A DNA stretch of 64,000 bases, taken from Kineococcus gynurae (GTDB lineage Bacteria; Actinomycetota; Actinomycetes; Actinomycetales; Kineococcaceae). The position numbers and the translations under genes are program-made. The DNA lies in NCBI RefSeq assembly GCF_050871315.1, contig NZ_JBJLRE010000020.1, one strand, 5' to 3'. Position 1 is the first letter of the stretch. Every line of letters begins with the position of its first letter. This document shows, piece by piece, positions 16,549 through 24,920 of this stretch. A model generated the notes under the pieces. That model was not told the DNA's origin and made no database searches. It saw nothing but the letters and a program-made list of their open reading frames with translations.

Positions 16549-17818
16549 GGGGGAGCACCCCGGCGGTGGCAGGACGGACCGGGCACGGTCCTGGCGGGCC
16601 CTGCTGGTGGCCCTGGCGCTGGACAACCTGGGGTCCGGGGCCTTCCTCCCGCTGACCGTCCTCTACCTGACCCGGGTGGCCGGGTTGTCGCTGGCCGTCG
16701 CCGGAACGGTCCTGGGAGCGGCGACCGCGCTCGGACTGCTGGTGCCCGTCGTCGTCTCCGCGGTGATCGACCGGGTGGGGCCCCGTCGCCTCGTGCTGCT
16801 CTCCCAGCTCGTGCAGGGGTTGGCCATGCTGGCGTACCTGACCGCAGGGGTCCTCGGGACCCGGGGTGCCGCCCCCGGGCTCGTCGTCGCCACGGCCGGC
16901 GGCGCCGCGCTCCTCGGGGCCGCCGGGACGCAGGTCTTCTACAGCTCACTGTTCACCCTGGTGGGGGCGACCGCACCGGCGGGCGCGCGCGACCGCCCCT
17001 TCGCCCAGGTCGAGGCGGTCCGCTCGGGCGCCTTCGGCCTCGGGGCTTTGCTGGCCGCCGGAGCGGTCGCGACCGGGGCGGGGGCGGGGTTGGTGGCCGC
17101 GGTCGTCGGCAACGCCGCGAGCTTCGTCGTCGCCGCGACGGTGCTCACCCGGGTCGGCGTCGACCCGGTCCCCGTCGCCCGACCGGGGCCGGAGCGGCCG
17201 GTCCCCCCGTGGCGGCACCGCCCGTTCCTGCTGCTGCTCCTCGTCATCCTGCTCACCGGGTTGGCCACCGACGTCTTCCTGCTGGGTTTCGCGGTGTTCG
17301 CGGTGGAGGGACTGCGGGTCGCGGCCTGGTTGCCCGGGGTGGCGGTGGCCCTGCTCACGGCGGTGTCGGCCGCGGGGACCCTGGCCGTGGTCCGGCTGAC
17401 CCGGACGTGGGCCCGCACGGTGACCGTCGGCGTCGGCACGGTGCTGCTGCTGGGGTGGGCGGTCTCCCTCGTGCTCGCCCCGGTCCTGCCGCCCGGGCTC
17501 CGACCGGCCTGGTTGCTGGCGGGTGCCGTCGTCCTCGCGGTGGCGGGCCTGTTCGTGGGGACCCGGGTCCTCACGATGGCCGAGGCCACCGCGCCCGCCG
17601 CGGCCCGGGGCCGCTACCTGGCGACGGTGCAGTACGCCTTCAACGCCGCCCAGGTGCTGGCCCCCGCGCTCGTCGCCCTGCTCGCGGTGCGACCCTGGTT
17701 GCCGTGGGCGGCGGTCGCCCTCGCCGCGCTCGTCGCGCTGCTGCTCCTGCCGTGGTTGCACCGGATCCTGCCGACGGCCGCGGTGCGGCCGCCGGACGAC
17801 GTCGGGAGGAACCCATGA
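16541..17818 (+). CDS. MFS transporter
   Basis: 425 residues with about 12 membrane helices and the short loop IDRVGPRRLVLLSQ after helix 2, typical of a major facilitator. The frame is open further upstream, but GTG at 16541, 8 nt inside the marR end, is the natural coupled start because residues before it are in the shadow of marR. Substrate is unknown; the marR-MFS pairing suggests export of a small molecule. It ends in an ATGA overlap with the ABM gene. Confidence 0.85.
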   Translation: MPEGEHPGGGRTDRARSWRALLVALALDNLGSGAFLPLTVLYLTRVAGLSLAVAGTVLGAATALGLLVPVVVSAVIDRVGPRRLVLLSQLVQGLAMLAYLTAGVLGTRGAAPGLVVATAGGAALLGAAGTQVFYSSLFTLVGATAPAGARDRPFAQVEAVRSGAFGLGALLAAGAVATGAGAGLVAAVVGNAASFVVAATVLTRVGVDPVPVARPGPERPVPPWRHRPFLLLLLVILLTGLATDVFLLGFAVFAVEGLRVAAWLPGVAVALLTAVSAAGTLAVVRLTRTWARTVTVGVGTVLLLGWAVSLVLAPVLPPGLRPAWLLAGAVVLAVAGLFVGTRVLTMAEATAPAAARGRYLATVQYAFNAAQVLAPALVALLAVRPWLPWAAVALAALVALLLLPWLHRILPTAAVRPPDDVGRNP

Positions 17819-18102
17819 TCATCGTCGCCGGATGGCTCGCGGTCGCCGCGGACCGGCGTTCCGCCTACCTGGACGAGGCGGCCGAGGTGGTCCGTCTGGC
17901 CCGGGCGGCCGAGGGCTGCCTCGACTTCTGCCTCAGCCCGGATCCGTCGGAACCTGGCCGCATCCGCGTCGACGAACGCTGGGCGGACCGCGCCACCCTC
18001 GACGCCTTCCGCGGCGACGGCGTCCAGGGCGAGCAGGCGGCCGCCGTGCAGGCCGCCGACGTGGCCGAGTTCGAGATCATCGGGGAGCTCCGCCCGGGTT
18101 GA
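17815..18102 (+). CDS. ABM-domain (antibiotic biosynthesis monooxygenase-like) protein
   Basis: 95 residues. A small ferredoxin-like ABM fold is suggested by MIIVAGWLAVAADRRSAYLD, EGCLDFCLSPDPSEPGRIRVDERWADRAT (quoted here only by its ends EGCLDFCLS and RVDERW), and the closing FEIIGELRPG. Such proteins are cofactor-free monooxygenases or quinol-metabolising enzymes; the actual reaction is unknown. The ATG overlaps the MFS stop (ATGA). Its last 26 nt overlap the end of the convergent nucleotidyltransferase gene. Confidence 0.8.
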   Translation: MIIVAGWLAVAADRRSAYLDEAAEVVRLARAAEGCLDFCLSPDPSEPGRIRVDERWADRATLDAFRGDGVQGEQAAAVQAADVAEFEIIGELRPG

Positions 18103-18577
18103 CGTCGGGACCCCGGAGGTCGGTCAGGAGGGCGAGGTCGTGCCGGTCGACCGCCCGGGGCTCGTAGCCCTCGTGGAACGCGAGCTGCCGGCGCACGGAC
18201 AGGCAACCGACCTCGACCCCGGCCAGTGACCCCGTGACGAAGCAGTCGGCGGGGTAGGAGAACTCGGCCCCGTCGAGACCGGCCTGCACGGCGGCTCCGA
18301 CGGCGTCGAACCGCAGCGGGTGCACGTCGACCCAGCCCCGCCCGGGGGCGACGAGTTCGACCCGGACCGGCCGCCAGTCGGTCTCGACGGCGTAGCCGAG
18401 ACCGTCCAGGGCGGCCAGGACCGCGCGCTCGTCCTCCGCCCGGACCAGCAGGTCCAGGTCCCGGTGCGGACGGGTCACCCGCCCCACCAGGGCATCGACA
18501 CCCCACCCCCCGGCCACCCATACCGGTCCGACCGGGACCAGGGCGTCCAGGACGGCCCGGACCTCGTCCAGTTCCAC
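18077..18577 (-). CDS. Nucleotidyltransferase-fold protein resembling ANT(2'')/Lin adenylyltransferases
   Basis: 166 residues. The core VWVAGGWGVDALVGRVTRPH followed by RDLDLLV is the GGW...DLD motif of small antibiotic nucleotidyltransferases, and DLDLLV carries the metal-binding aspartates. A later FHEGYEPRAVDRHDLALL segment matches the family end. It might modify an aminoglycoside or lincosamide, but many chromosomal relatives have no known activity, so resistance should not be assumed. It converges with the ABM gene with a 26-nt overlap of coding ends. Confidence 0.7.
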   Translation of the reverse strand: MELDEVRAVLDALVPVGPVWVAGGWGVDALVGRVTRPHRDLDLLVRAEDERAVLAALDGLGYAVETDWRPVRVELVAPGRGWVDVHPLRFDAVGAAVQAGLDGAEFSYPADCFVTGSLAGVEVGCLSVRRQLAFHEGYEPRAVDRHDLALLTDLRGPDVNPGGAPR

Positions 18578-18598
18578 GCCCGCTGCGTCCCCGCGCCC

Positions 18599-19852
18599 TC
18601 AGAACGAGGAGCGGGGAACCCCCTGACCCGGGTCGATGCGGACGGGTCCGGCGGCCGAGGGCCGGATGTCGACGTCGAAGATCGAGGTCGGCAGGTACAC
18701 CGTCGCGCAGCTGTTCGGGATGTCGACCACCCCGGACAACCGGCCTTCGATCGGTGCGGCCCCGAGGATCATGTAGGCCTGCTCCGGGGTCCAGCCGAAC
18801 GTCGTCAGGTAGTCGATGGCGTGCAGGCAGGCGCGCTGGTAGGACAGGTGGGAGTCGAGGTAGCGCTGCTCGCCGTCGAGGGTCACCGAGGTGCCGGAGA
18901 ACGCCAGCCACTGCTCGAAGCGCGGGTCGGTCGTCCCCGGCATGAAGATGGCGTTCTCGGCGACGCCGTAGGTGTCCATGCCCCCACGGATGAGGTCGAC
19001 GTGCAGGTCGATGAACCCGCCCATCTCGATGGCCCCGCAGAACGTGATCTCCCCGTCGCCCTGGGAGAAGTGGAGGTCCCCGAGCGAGAGGTTGGCCCCG
19101 TCCACGAAGACCGGGTAGAAGACCCGGGTCCCCTTCGACAGGTTCTTGATGTCCTGGTTCCCGCCGTTCTCGCGCGGCGGGGCGGTGCGGGCCGCCTCGG
19201 CCGCCACCCGGTCGAACTCGCTGCCCGACAACGTGCCCAGGATCGCCGAGTCGGGTTGGGGGGGCAGGGCGAGCGGGGGGACCCGGTCGGGATCGGTGGC
19301 GATGAGTGCGCCCTCGCGGGCGTTCCACCGCGACAGCAGGTCGGCGGACGGGGCGGTCCCCATCAGGCCGGGGTGGACGAGGCCGGGGAAACTCACGTGC
19401 GGGACGTGCCGCGACGTCGCGACCTGACCGGAGAAGTCCCAGACGACCTTGTAGGCGTCGGGGAACTGCTCGGTGAGGAAACCCCCGCCGTTCTGCGTCG
19501 CGAAGATCCCGGTGTACCCCCACCCCTGCCCGGCCAGCGGGCCGGAGTCCTCCTGCGGGATCGGCCCCACGTCGAGGATGTCGACGATCAGCAGGTCCCC
19601 GGGCCGCGCCCCCTCCACCGCGATCGGACCGGAGAGGACGTGGACGGAGTTCAACGGCGCGTCGCGGATGTCGTCGGCGGAGTCGTCGTTGCGGATCGCG
19701 CCGTCGAACCACTCGCGGGCGTGGACGCGGAAACTGTCTCCCGGCCGGACGTGAACCTGGGCCGGGATGTCCGGGTGCCAGCGGTTGTGCCCGACCAGCG
19801 ACTGGTCGGTGAACGACCGGGTGGAATCCAGCGGGAAGACGACCTCGGGCAT
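18599..19852 (-). CDS. fmdA: Formamidase (FmdA/AmdA family)
   Basis: 417 residues, the usual formamidase length. It would hydrolyse formamide to formate and ammonia. Family signatures include RPGDSFRVHAREWFDGAI, SGPIAVEGARPGDLLIVDIL, GVYPHVSFPG-like HVPHVSFPGLVHPGLMGTAP, VDGANLSLGDLHFSQGDGEI and GAIEMGGFIDL. It is cytosolic. The fmdB-type gene lies just upstream, in the same direction, 36 nt away. Together with urease and the AmiC-like protein it forms an amide and urea use region. Confidence 0.92.
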   Translation of the reverse strand: MPEVVFPLDSTRSFTDQSLVGHNRWHPDIPAQVHVRPGDSFRVHAREWFDGAIRNDDSADDIRDAPLNSVHVLSGPIAVEGARPGDLLIVDILDVGPIPQEDSGPLAGQGWGYTGIFATQNGGGFLTEQFPDAYKVVWDFSGQVATSRHVPHVSFPGLVHPGLMGTAPSADLLSRWNAREGALIATDPDRVPPLALPPQPDSAILGTLSGSEFDRVAAEAARTAPPRENGGNQDIKNLSKGTRVFYPVFVDGANLSLGDLHFSQGDGEITFCGAIEMGGFIDLHVDLIRGGMDTYGVAENAIFMPGTTDPRFEQWLAFSGTSVTLDGEQRYLDSHLSYQRACLHAIDYLTTFGWTPEQAYMILGAAPIEGRLSGVVDIPNSCATVYLPTSIFDVDIRPSAAGPVRIDPGQGVPRSSF

Positions 19853-19888
19853 CGGACATTCCTTCCGTTCAGGATCCGGGTGGTGGTC

Positions 19889-20170
19889 CTAGGGGCGGGG
19901 CAGCCTGCGGTGCAACGGGTTCGTCGAGACCGGCGGGCGACGGGACGAGGTGGGCAGAGCGCTCGTCACGAACGGTTCCGCGGCGCTGCGGGCGGTCCGG
20001 TCGAGCAGGGTCCGGGCGGCCGGGTCACCCAGCGACAACCGCGGGGCCAGGATCCGGCGAGGGGAGGGGCCGCTGCACGCCGGGCAGTCCTGCTCGGGCT
20101 CGGCGGTACCGATCGGGGCCCGCACGTCGAAAACCCCGTCGACCGGGCAGAGGTACGTGTAGACCGCCAC
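19889..20170 (-). CDS. fmdB: FmdB-family zinc-ribbon protein
   Basis: 93 residues. FmdB proteins are small zinc ribbons encoded beside formamidase and proposed to regulate it. The start MAVYTYLCPVDGVFDVRAPI and the CPAC knuckle fit. The first knuckle reads C-P-V-D rather than the expected CxxC, so the zinc site is incomplete or altered. The C-terminal half is basic and disordered in appearance. It leads the fmdB-fmdA pair. Confidence 0.8.
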   Translation of the reverse strand: MAVYTYLCPVDGVFDVRAPIGTAEPEQDCPACSGPSPRRILAPRLSLGDPAARTLLDRTARSAAEPFVTSALPTSSRRPPVSTNPLHRRLPRP

Positions 20171-20229
20171 CTCGGTGAAACTAAACCCGAGGCCGAGGCG
20201 GGGTCAACGGGTTCCCGCGGCGGAGGGGG

Positions 20230-21096
20230 TCACGGGCGGGGCAGCCGGAGCATCCCTTCCTGCGCCACGGTCGCCAGCAACCGTCGCTCGCGGTCGTAGA
20301 GCCGGCCGGTCGCCAGGCCCCGGGCCCCGGAGGCGGCCGGGGAGGCGGTGACGAACAGCAGCCAGTCGTCGGCGCGCGCCGGGTGGTGCCACCACATGGC
20401 GTGGTCGAGGCTCGCGACGCTGATGCCCGGGGTCGCCCAGGCCAGGCCGGAGCGGCGCAGCACGGGTTCCAGGATCGTCACGTCGGAGGCGTAGGCCAGG
20501 GCCGCCCGGTGCAGCACCTGGTCGTCGTCGCGGCCGGGCAGGTCCAGCGGCAGGCGCAACCAGACCGACTGCCGGTCGACGGGGTGCGGGTCGGGGGTCA
20601 GGTACAGCGGGGGCTCGACGTGGCGGATCTGCACCGGCCGCGCGGCCAGGTGCTCGAGCAGGCGGGCGGGGGTCGCCCCGCCCATGGCCTCCTCGTCCGG
20701 GGCCAGGTCCTCGGGGTCGGGGACGTCGGGGGCCGCCTCGGCGTGCTCGAGGCCCTCGGCGGCGGTCTGGAACGAGGCGATGCCCGAGAGGATCGGCACC
20801 CCGTCCTGCAGCGCCTGGACCCGGCGGGCGGAGAAGGACCGACCGTCGCGCAGCCGCTCCACCGCCAGGTGCACGGCGACGTCGGGGTCGCCGGGGCGCA
20901 GGAAGTAGCCGTGGAAGGAGTGCAACGCCCGGTCGGGGTCCACCGTGCGGCCCGCGGCGACCGCGGCCTGCCCGAGCACCTGGCCGCCGAACAGGCGCGG
21001 TCGCCAGTCGGGGAGGTTCGCCCCGGAGAAGGTGTCGGCGGTACCGGGCACCGGACGCACGTCCAGGACGTCGAGCAGGGTCGGGGCGTCGGTCAT
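20230..21096 (-). CDS. tesB: Acyl-CoA thioesterase II
   Basis: 288 residues, a double hotdog TesB enzyme that hydrolyses acyl-CoA to free acid and CoA. Visible are FGGQVLGQAAVAAGRTV, LHSFHGYFLRPGD, RSFSARRVQALQDG and, in the second half, GISVASLDHAMWWHHP, whose Asp (about 229) is part of the catalytic set. The ATG is 6 nt after TAGCCT on the minus strand, a leaderless pattern. It is divergent from the MDR reductase. Confidence 0.92.
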   Translation of the reverse strand: MTDAPTLLDVLDVRPVPGTADTFSGANLPDWRPRLFGGQVLGQAAVAAGRTVDPDRALHSFHGYFLRPGDPDVAVHLAVERLRDGRSFSARRVQALQDGVPILSGIASFQTAAEGLEHAEAAPDVPDPEDLAPDEEAMGGATPARLLEHLAARPVQIRHVEPPLYLTPDPHPVDRQSVWLRLPLDLPGRDDDQVLHRAALAYASDVTILEPVLRRSGLAWATPGISVASLDHAMWWHHPARADDWLLFVTASPAASGARGLATGRLYDRERRLLATVAQEGMLRLPRP

Positions 21097-21223
21097 GGGG
21101 CGAGGCTAGGGGGTGCCGCGCAGCCACCGGGGCGGTGAGGGGCCGGGCGCGGACCTGTGCGGCAGGCCCCCGCGACGGGGGTTCCCGCGCGCGCCGGAGC
21201 CGGGGGCGGGTAGCGTCGCGACG

Positions 21224-22204
21224 GTGTTCGCCGCCAGAGCCGTCCGCGCCTGTCCCGACGATCCGTTGGCCGCGCTCGAGGTCGGCGAGGGGGAGGCGGG
21301 CGCGCCGCCCGCGGGGTGGGTCCGGGTCCGGGTTCGCGCCGCCGCGCTCAACCGTCACGACCTGTGGAGCCTGCGCGGGGTGGGCTTGCCCGCCGGAGAA
21401 CTACCGATGGTGCTGGGGTGCGACGCGGCCGGCGTCACCGACGACGGCTCCGAGGTGGTGGTCCACGCCGTCGTCACCGACGACGACGTGCGCGACGACG
21501 AGACGCTGGACCCACGCCGGACCCTGCTGTCCGAGCACCACCCGGGGACCCTCGCCGAGGAGGTCTGGGTCCCGGCCCGCAACGTGCTCCCGAAGCCCGC
21601 CGGGTGGACCTTCGAGCGGGCGGCCTCGGTGGGGACGGCATGGTTGACCGCGTACCGGATGCTCTTCACGCAGGCGCGAGCCGTGCCGGGGCAGACCGTG
21701 CTGGTCCAGGGCGCAGCGGGTGGGGTCGCGAACGCGGCCGTGGCGCTGGGTGCGGCGGCCGGTCTGCGGGTGTGGGTCGCCGGGCGCTCCCACGAACGGG
21801 TCGAGCGTGCGCTCGCCTGGGGGGCGGCGCAGGGTTTCGCGACCGGGGAACGGTTGCCCGAGCGCGTGGACGTCGTGGTGGAGACCGTCGGTCGCGCCAC
21901 CTGGAAGCACTCCGTGCAGTCGTTGGTCCCGGGGGGCTGCATCGTGGTCGCCGGGGCCACCAGCGGCGGTGACCCGTCGGCGATGCTGGAGAACGTCTTC
22001 TTCCGCCAGCTGCGGGTGCTCGGCTCGACGATGGGGACGCTGGCGGAGTTCCGGCGCCTGCTCCGGTTCTGCGAGACCGCCGACCTGGGGCCGGAGATCG
22101 ACTCCGTGCACCCGCTGACCGAGGCCCGGGAGGCCTTCGCCCGGTTGGAGTCCGGTGACGCCGTCGGGAAGGTCGTCTTGACGCTCCCCGGGACGAAGGG
22201 GTAG
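21224..22204 (+). CDS. Zinc-independent MDR-family reductase (quinone oxidoreductase-like)
   Basis: 326 residues. Medium-chain dehydrogenase architecture: an N-terminal GroES-like half (VRVRAAALNRHDLWSLRGVG; LGCDAAGVTDDG) and a Rossmann half near residue 163 (VQGAAGGVANAAVALGAAAG). Catalytic and structural zinc ligands are absent, which fits the quinone oxidoreductase or enoyl reductase branch. GTG at 21224 is chosen because TAGCGT lies exactly 7 nt upstream; the frame is open to 21113 but runs across that promoter. Substrate unknown. Confidence 0.85.
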   Translation: MFAARAVRACPDDPLAALEVGEGEAGAPPAGWVRVRVRAAALNRHDLWSLRGVGLPAGELPMVLGCDAAGVTDDGSEVVVHAVVTDDDVRDDETLDPRRTLLSEHHPGTLAEEVWVPARNVLPKPAGWTFERAASVGTAWLTAYRMLFTQARAVPGQTVLVQGAAGGVANAAVALGAAAGLRVWVAGRSHERVERALAWGAAQGFATGERLPERVDVVVETVGRATWKHSVQSLVPGGCIVVAGATSGGDPSAMLENVFFRQLRVLGSTMGTLAEFRRLLRFCETADLGPEIDSVHPLTEAREAFARLESGDAVGKVVLTLPGTKG

Positions 22205-22213
22205 GAGGAAGAC

Positions 22214-22801
22214 GTGTTCCTGGACGCACCGCGCCAACTCGTCGGAGATCGACTGGACGAGCGGCGTCAGCTGCTCGAGACCCGCGAGGAGGTGCAACCC
22301 CTGCGGGAGTGGCACGCCCGGTGGGTCGGGGAGGGGATGCCCGAGTTCGACCCGGCGGAGGCCGGGGTCGGGGCCCAGGTGCTGTTCGTGATGGACCGGC
22401 CCCAGGGGGCGGCCAAGCCCGACGGGTCCGGGTTCGTGTCGGTCGACAACGACGACGACGCGGCCGAGCTGACCTGGTCGTTCCGGCACGAGGCCGGGCT
22501 GGACGAGACCCGGGTCCTGATGTGGAACGCGTACCCGTGGTGGTCGGACAAGGCCCCGGACGCGGCGGGCCGCATCCGCGGGCTCAAGGCGTTCAAGGAC
22601 CTGCTGCCGCTGCTGCCACGGTTGTGCGTGGTGGCCTTCTGCGGCACCGAGGCCCAGAAACTCCGGAAGAACCCCACCCTGCACCTGGGGCACACCGTGG
22701 GGGTGGACCTGCCCCAGTTCGCCGCGCGGGCGTTGCGTCAGGCCGGTCGTGAGGACCAGATGCGGCAGGGTCTGACCCGGATCCGCAACCTCGTGGCCTG
22801 A
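22214..22801 (+). CDS. Uracil-DNA glycosylase-superfamily-like protein, function uncertain
   Basis: 195 residues. Segments VLFVMDRPQGAAKPDGSGF, then VLMWNAYPWW, then LCVVAFCGTEAQKL resemble the sheet-and-loop pattern of the uracil-DNA glycosylase fold, but the catalytic residues are not obvious, so glycosylase activity is only a possibility. The GTG has AGGAGG 7 nt upstream, and the reductase stop TAG lies in that ribosome site, so the two genes are probably cotranscribed. Confidence 0.55.
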   Translation: MFLDAPRQLVGDRLDERRQLLETREEVQPLREWHARWVGEGMPEFDPAEAGVGAQVLFVMDRPQGAAKPDGSGFVSVDNDDDAAELTWSFRHEAGLDETRVLMWNAYPWWSDKAPDAAGRIRGLKAFKDLLPLLPRLCVVAFCGTEAQKLRKNPTLHLGHTVGVDLPQFAARALRQAGREDQMRQGLTRIRNLVA

Positions 22802-22845
22802 TCCGCCGGCACCGCCCTCCCGGGACGGCGGCCCCCGGACGACCG

Positions 22846-22878
22846 ACGGCCCCCGCACGCCAGGCGTGCGGGGGCCGT
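22846..22878. terminator. Bidirectional hairpin between the UDG-like gene and pckG
   Basis: ACGGCCCCCGCACGCC and GGCGTGCGGGGGCCGT are perfect complements separated by one A, giving about a 14-bp stem and a 5-nt loop. It lies between convergent genes. Confidence 0.85.
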
Positions 22879-22897
22879 TCGTCTCCCCGGGGGAGGG

Positions 22898-24781
22898 TCA
22901 GCCGCGGGGGAGGCGGTCGCGCAGGGTCTGCAGCTGGGTCGGCAGCTCGGCGGGCAGCCGCTCGCCGAACGTGGTGAACCACTGCTCCAGCTGGTCGAGC
23001 TCGGCGTTCCAGGAGGTCGGGTCGACCGAGAACAGCTCCTCGAGGTCCCCGACCGGGACGTCCAGACCCTCGAGGTTCAGCGCGTCGACCCCCGGCACCA
23101 GGCCGAGCGGGATCTCCTCGGCCCCGGCCGAGCCCTCCACGCGGCGGCAGATCCACTCCACGACGCGGGAGTTCTCGCCGAACCCGGGCCAGAGGAACCG
23201 GCCGTCGTCACCGCGACGGAACCAGTTCACCCCGAACACCTTGGGACGCTTGTCGTCCGGGAGGGACGAACCGACCGAGAGCCAGTGCGCGAAGTAGTCG
23301 GCCATGTTGTAGCCCGCGAACGGGAGCATCGCGAACGGGTCGTGCCGCAGTTCCCCGACGGTGCCCTCGGCGGCCGCGGTCTGCTCCGAGGAGATGGTCG
23401 CGCCCAGGTAGACGCCGTGCTCCCAGTCGCGCGCCTCGAGGACGAGGGGGACGTTGCTGCGGCGACGACCGCCGAAGAGCACCGCGTCGATGACGACGCC
23501 CTCGGGGGCGTCGAAGTCGTCGGCGATCGAGGGGCACTGGGCCGCGGAGACGGTGAACCGGCCGTTCGGGTGGGCCGCGGTGGTCCCGGACTCCGGGGTC
23601 CAGTCGTTGCCGCGCCAGTCGGTGAGGTGCTCGGGCACCTCGTCGGTCATGCCCTCCCACCACACGTCGCCGTCGTCGGTCAACGCGACGTTGGTGAAGA
23701 TGGTGTTCTCACCGATCATCTGCATCGCGGTGGGGTTGGTGGACCAGCCGGTGCCGGGCGCCACGCCGAAGAACCCGGCCTCGGGGTTGATGGCGCGCAG
23801 CGTGCCGTCGGGGCCGGGGCGCATCCAGGCGATGTCGTCGCCGATGGTCTCGACCTTCCACCCCGGGATGGTCGGCTGCAGCATGGCCAGGTTGGTCTTG
23901 CCGCAGGCCGAGGGGAACGCCGCGGCCAGGTGGTGCACGCGGCCCTCGGGGGAGGTCACCTTGATGATGAGCATGTGCTCGGCCAGCCAGCCCTCCGAGC
24001 GGGCCATCACCGAGGCGATGCGCAGGGCGAAGCACTTCTTGCCGAGCAGCGCGTTGCCGCCGTAGCCGGACCCGAACGACATGATCTCGCGGGTATCGGG
24101 GAAGTGGGCGATGTACTTGTGCTCGTTGCACGGCCAGGCCATGTCCGGACGGGAGCGGCCGAGCGTGTCGACCAGGGGGTAGCCCACCGAGTGCAGTGCG
24201 GGGACCCACGCGGTGTCCTCGGTGATGGCGTCGAGGGCGGCCTGGCCCATCCGGGTCATGATGCGCATGCTGACGACGGCGTACGGGGAGTCGGTGAGCT
24301 GCACCCCGAGCTGCGAGATCGGGCCGCCGACCGGGCCCATCGAGAAGGGCACGACGTACATCGTGCGGCCGCGCATGGAGCCGGAGAAGACGCCGTTGAG
24401 CTCCTCGCGCAGGGCGTTGGGCTCGCGCCAGTTGTTGGTCGGGCCGGCCTCCTCCTGGGTGGCCGCGGCGATGAAGGTGCGCGACTCCACCCGGGCGACG
24501 TCGCTGCTGGAGGAACGGGCGAGGAAGCTGCCCGGGCGCTTGGGGACGGGGATCAGGGTGCCCGCGGCCACCATCTCGGCGGTCAGGCGGTCGAACTCCT
24601 CCTGGCTGCCGTCGCACCAGACGACCTGGTCGGGCTGGGTGAGGCGGGCCACGTCGGAGACCCAGGCCAGCAGCCGCCGGTTGCTCGTCGGCGCCGCGGA
24701 GAGCGTGGGCCGGTCGGAGGAGTCCTCGAAGGACTGCTCGCGGTCGGTACGGGCGGTGGTGCGCTCGGCCATGGTCGTCAC
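22898..24781 (-). CDS. pckG: Phosphoenolpyruvate carboxykinase (GTP)
   Basis: 627 residues. It interconverts oxaloacetate and PEP with GTP, the gluconeogenic entry point. The nucleotide loop FPSACGKTN is near residue 293, with GDDIAWMRPGPDGT, NWREPNALREELNGVFSGSM and FGGRRRSNVPLVLEA also diagnostic of the GTP class. GTG at 24781 is chosen because GAGGGGA lies 9 nt upstream; ATG at 24772 is the alternative. It is divergent from a RamB-like regulator, a pairing that fits control of acetate and gluconeogenic metabolism. Confidence 0.95.
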   Translation of the reverse strand: MTTMAERTTARTDREQSFEDSSDRPTLSAAPTSNRRLLAWVSDVARLTQPDQVVWCDGSQEEFDRLTAEMVAAGTLIPVPKRPGSFLARSSSSDVARVESRTFIAAATQEEAGPTNNWREPNALREELNGVFSGSMRGRTMYVVPFSMGPVGGPISQLGVQLTDSPYAVVSMRIMTRMGQAALDAITEDTAWVPALHSVGYPLVDTLGRSRPDMAWPCNEHKYIAHFPDTREIMSFGSGYGGNALLGKKCFALRIASVMARSEGWLAEHMLIIKVTSPEGRVHHLAAAFPSACGKTNLAMLQPTIPGWKVETIGDDIAWMRPGPDGTLRAINPEAGFFGVAPGTGWSTNPTAMQMIGENTIFTNVALTDDGDVWWEGMTDEVPEHLTDWRGNDWTPESGTTAAHPNGRFTVSAAQCPSIADDFDAPEGVVIDAVLFGGRRRSNVPLVLEARDWEHGVYLGATISSEQTAAAEGTVGELRHDPFAMLPFAGYNMADYFAHWLSVGSSLPDDKRPKVFGVNWFRRGDDGRFLWPGFGENSRVVEWICRRVEGSAGAEEIPLGLVPGVDALNLEGLDVPVGDLEELFSVDPTSWNAELDQLEQWFTTFGERLPAELPTQLQTLRDRLPRG

Positions 24782-24836
24782 GTCAGCGGGTCCCCTCGGT
24801 CGGTTGCCTGGTCGTTCGGGCGGTCGTTCGGTTGCT

Positions 24837-24856
24837 TGACTTCAACGTTGACGTCA
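24837..24856 (-). promoter_or_regulatory. 20-bp inverted repeat upstream of pckG
   Basis: TGACTTCAACGTTGACGTCA is palindromic except for one pair, with a perfect 10-bp centre. It lies about 55 bp before the pckG start, in the core-promoter region, and resembles a dimeric regulator site. It differs from the repeat in front of the RamB-like gene. Confidence 0.55.
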
Positions 24857-24885
24857 GCGCAAGCCCCGAACAAGGCGGATGGGGG

Positions 24886-24918
24886 GTGAAGATCGACCGA
24901 TCTTCACTTATCGTGAAG
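24886..24918 (+). promoter_or_regulatory. Promoter/operator of the RamB-like gene with three GTGAAG half-sites
   Basis: GTGAAGATCG and CGATCTTCAC (24886-24907) form a 10-bp inverted repeat with a 2-nt spacer. CTTCACttatcGTGAAG (24902-24918) forms a second, sharing one half-site. The second covers the putative -10 TATCGT (24909-24914), which is 6 nt before the ATG. Autorepression is the natural reading. Confidence 0.6.
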
Positions 24919-24920
24919 CC

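Noticed and set aside
18077..18577. Aminoglycoside resistance gene
   Set aside because: Only the nucleotidyltransferase core is similar; there is no resistance context or mobile element, so I kept the generic name.
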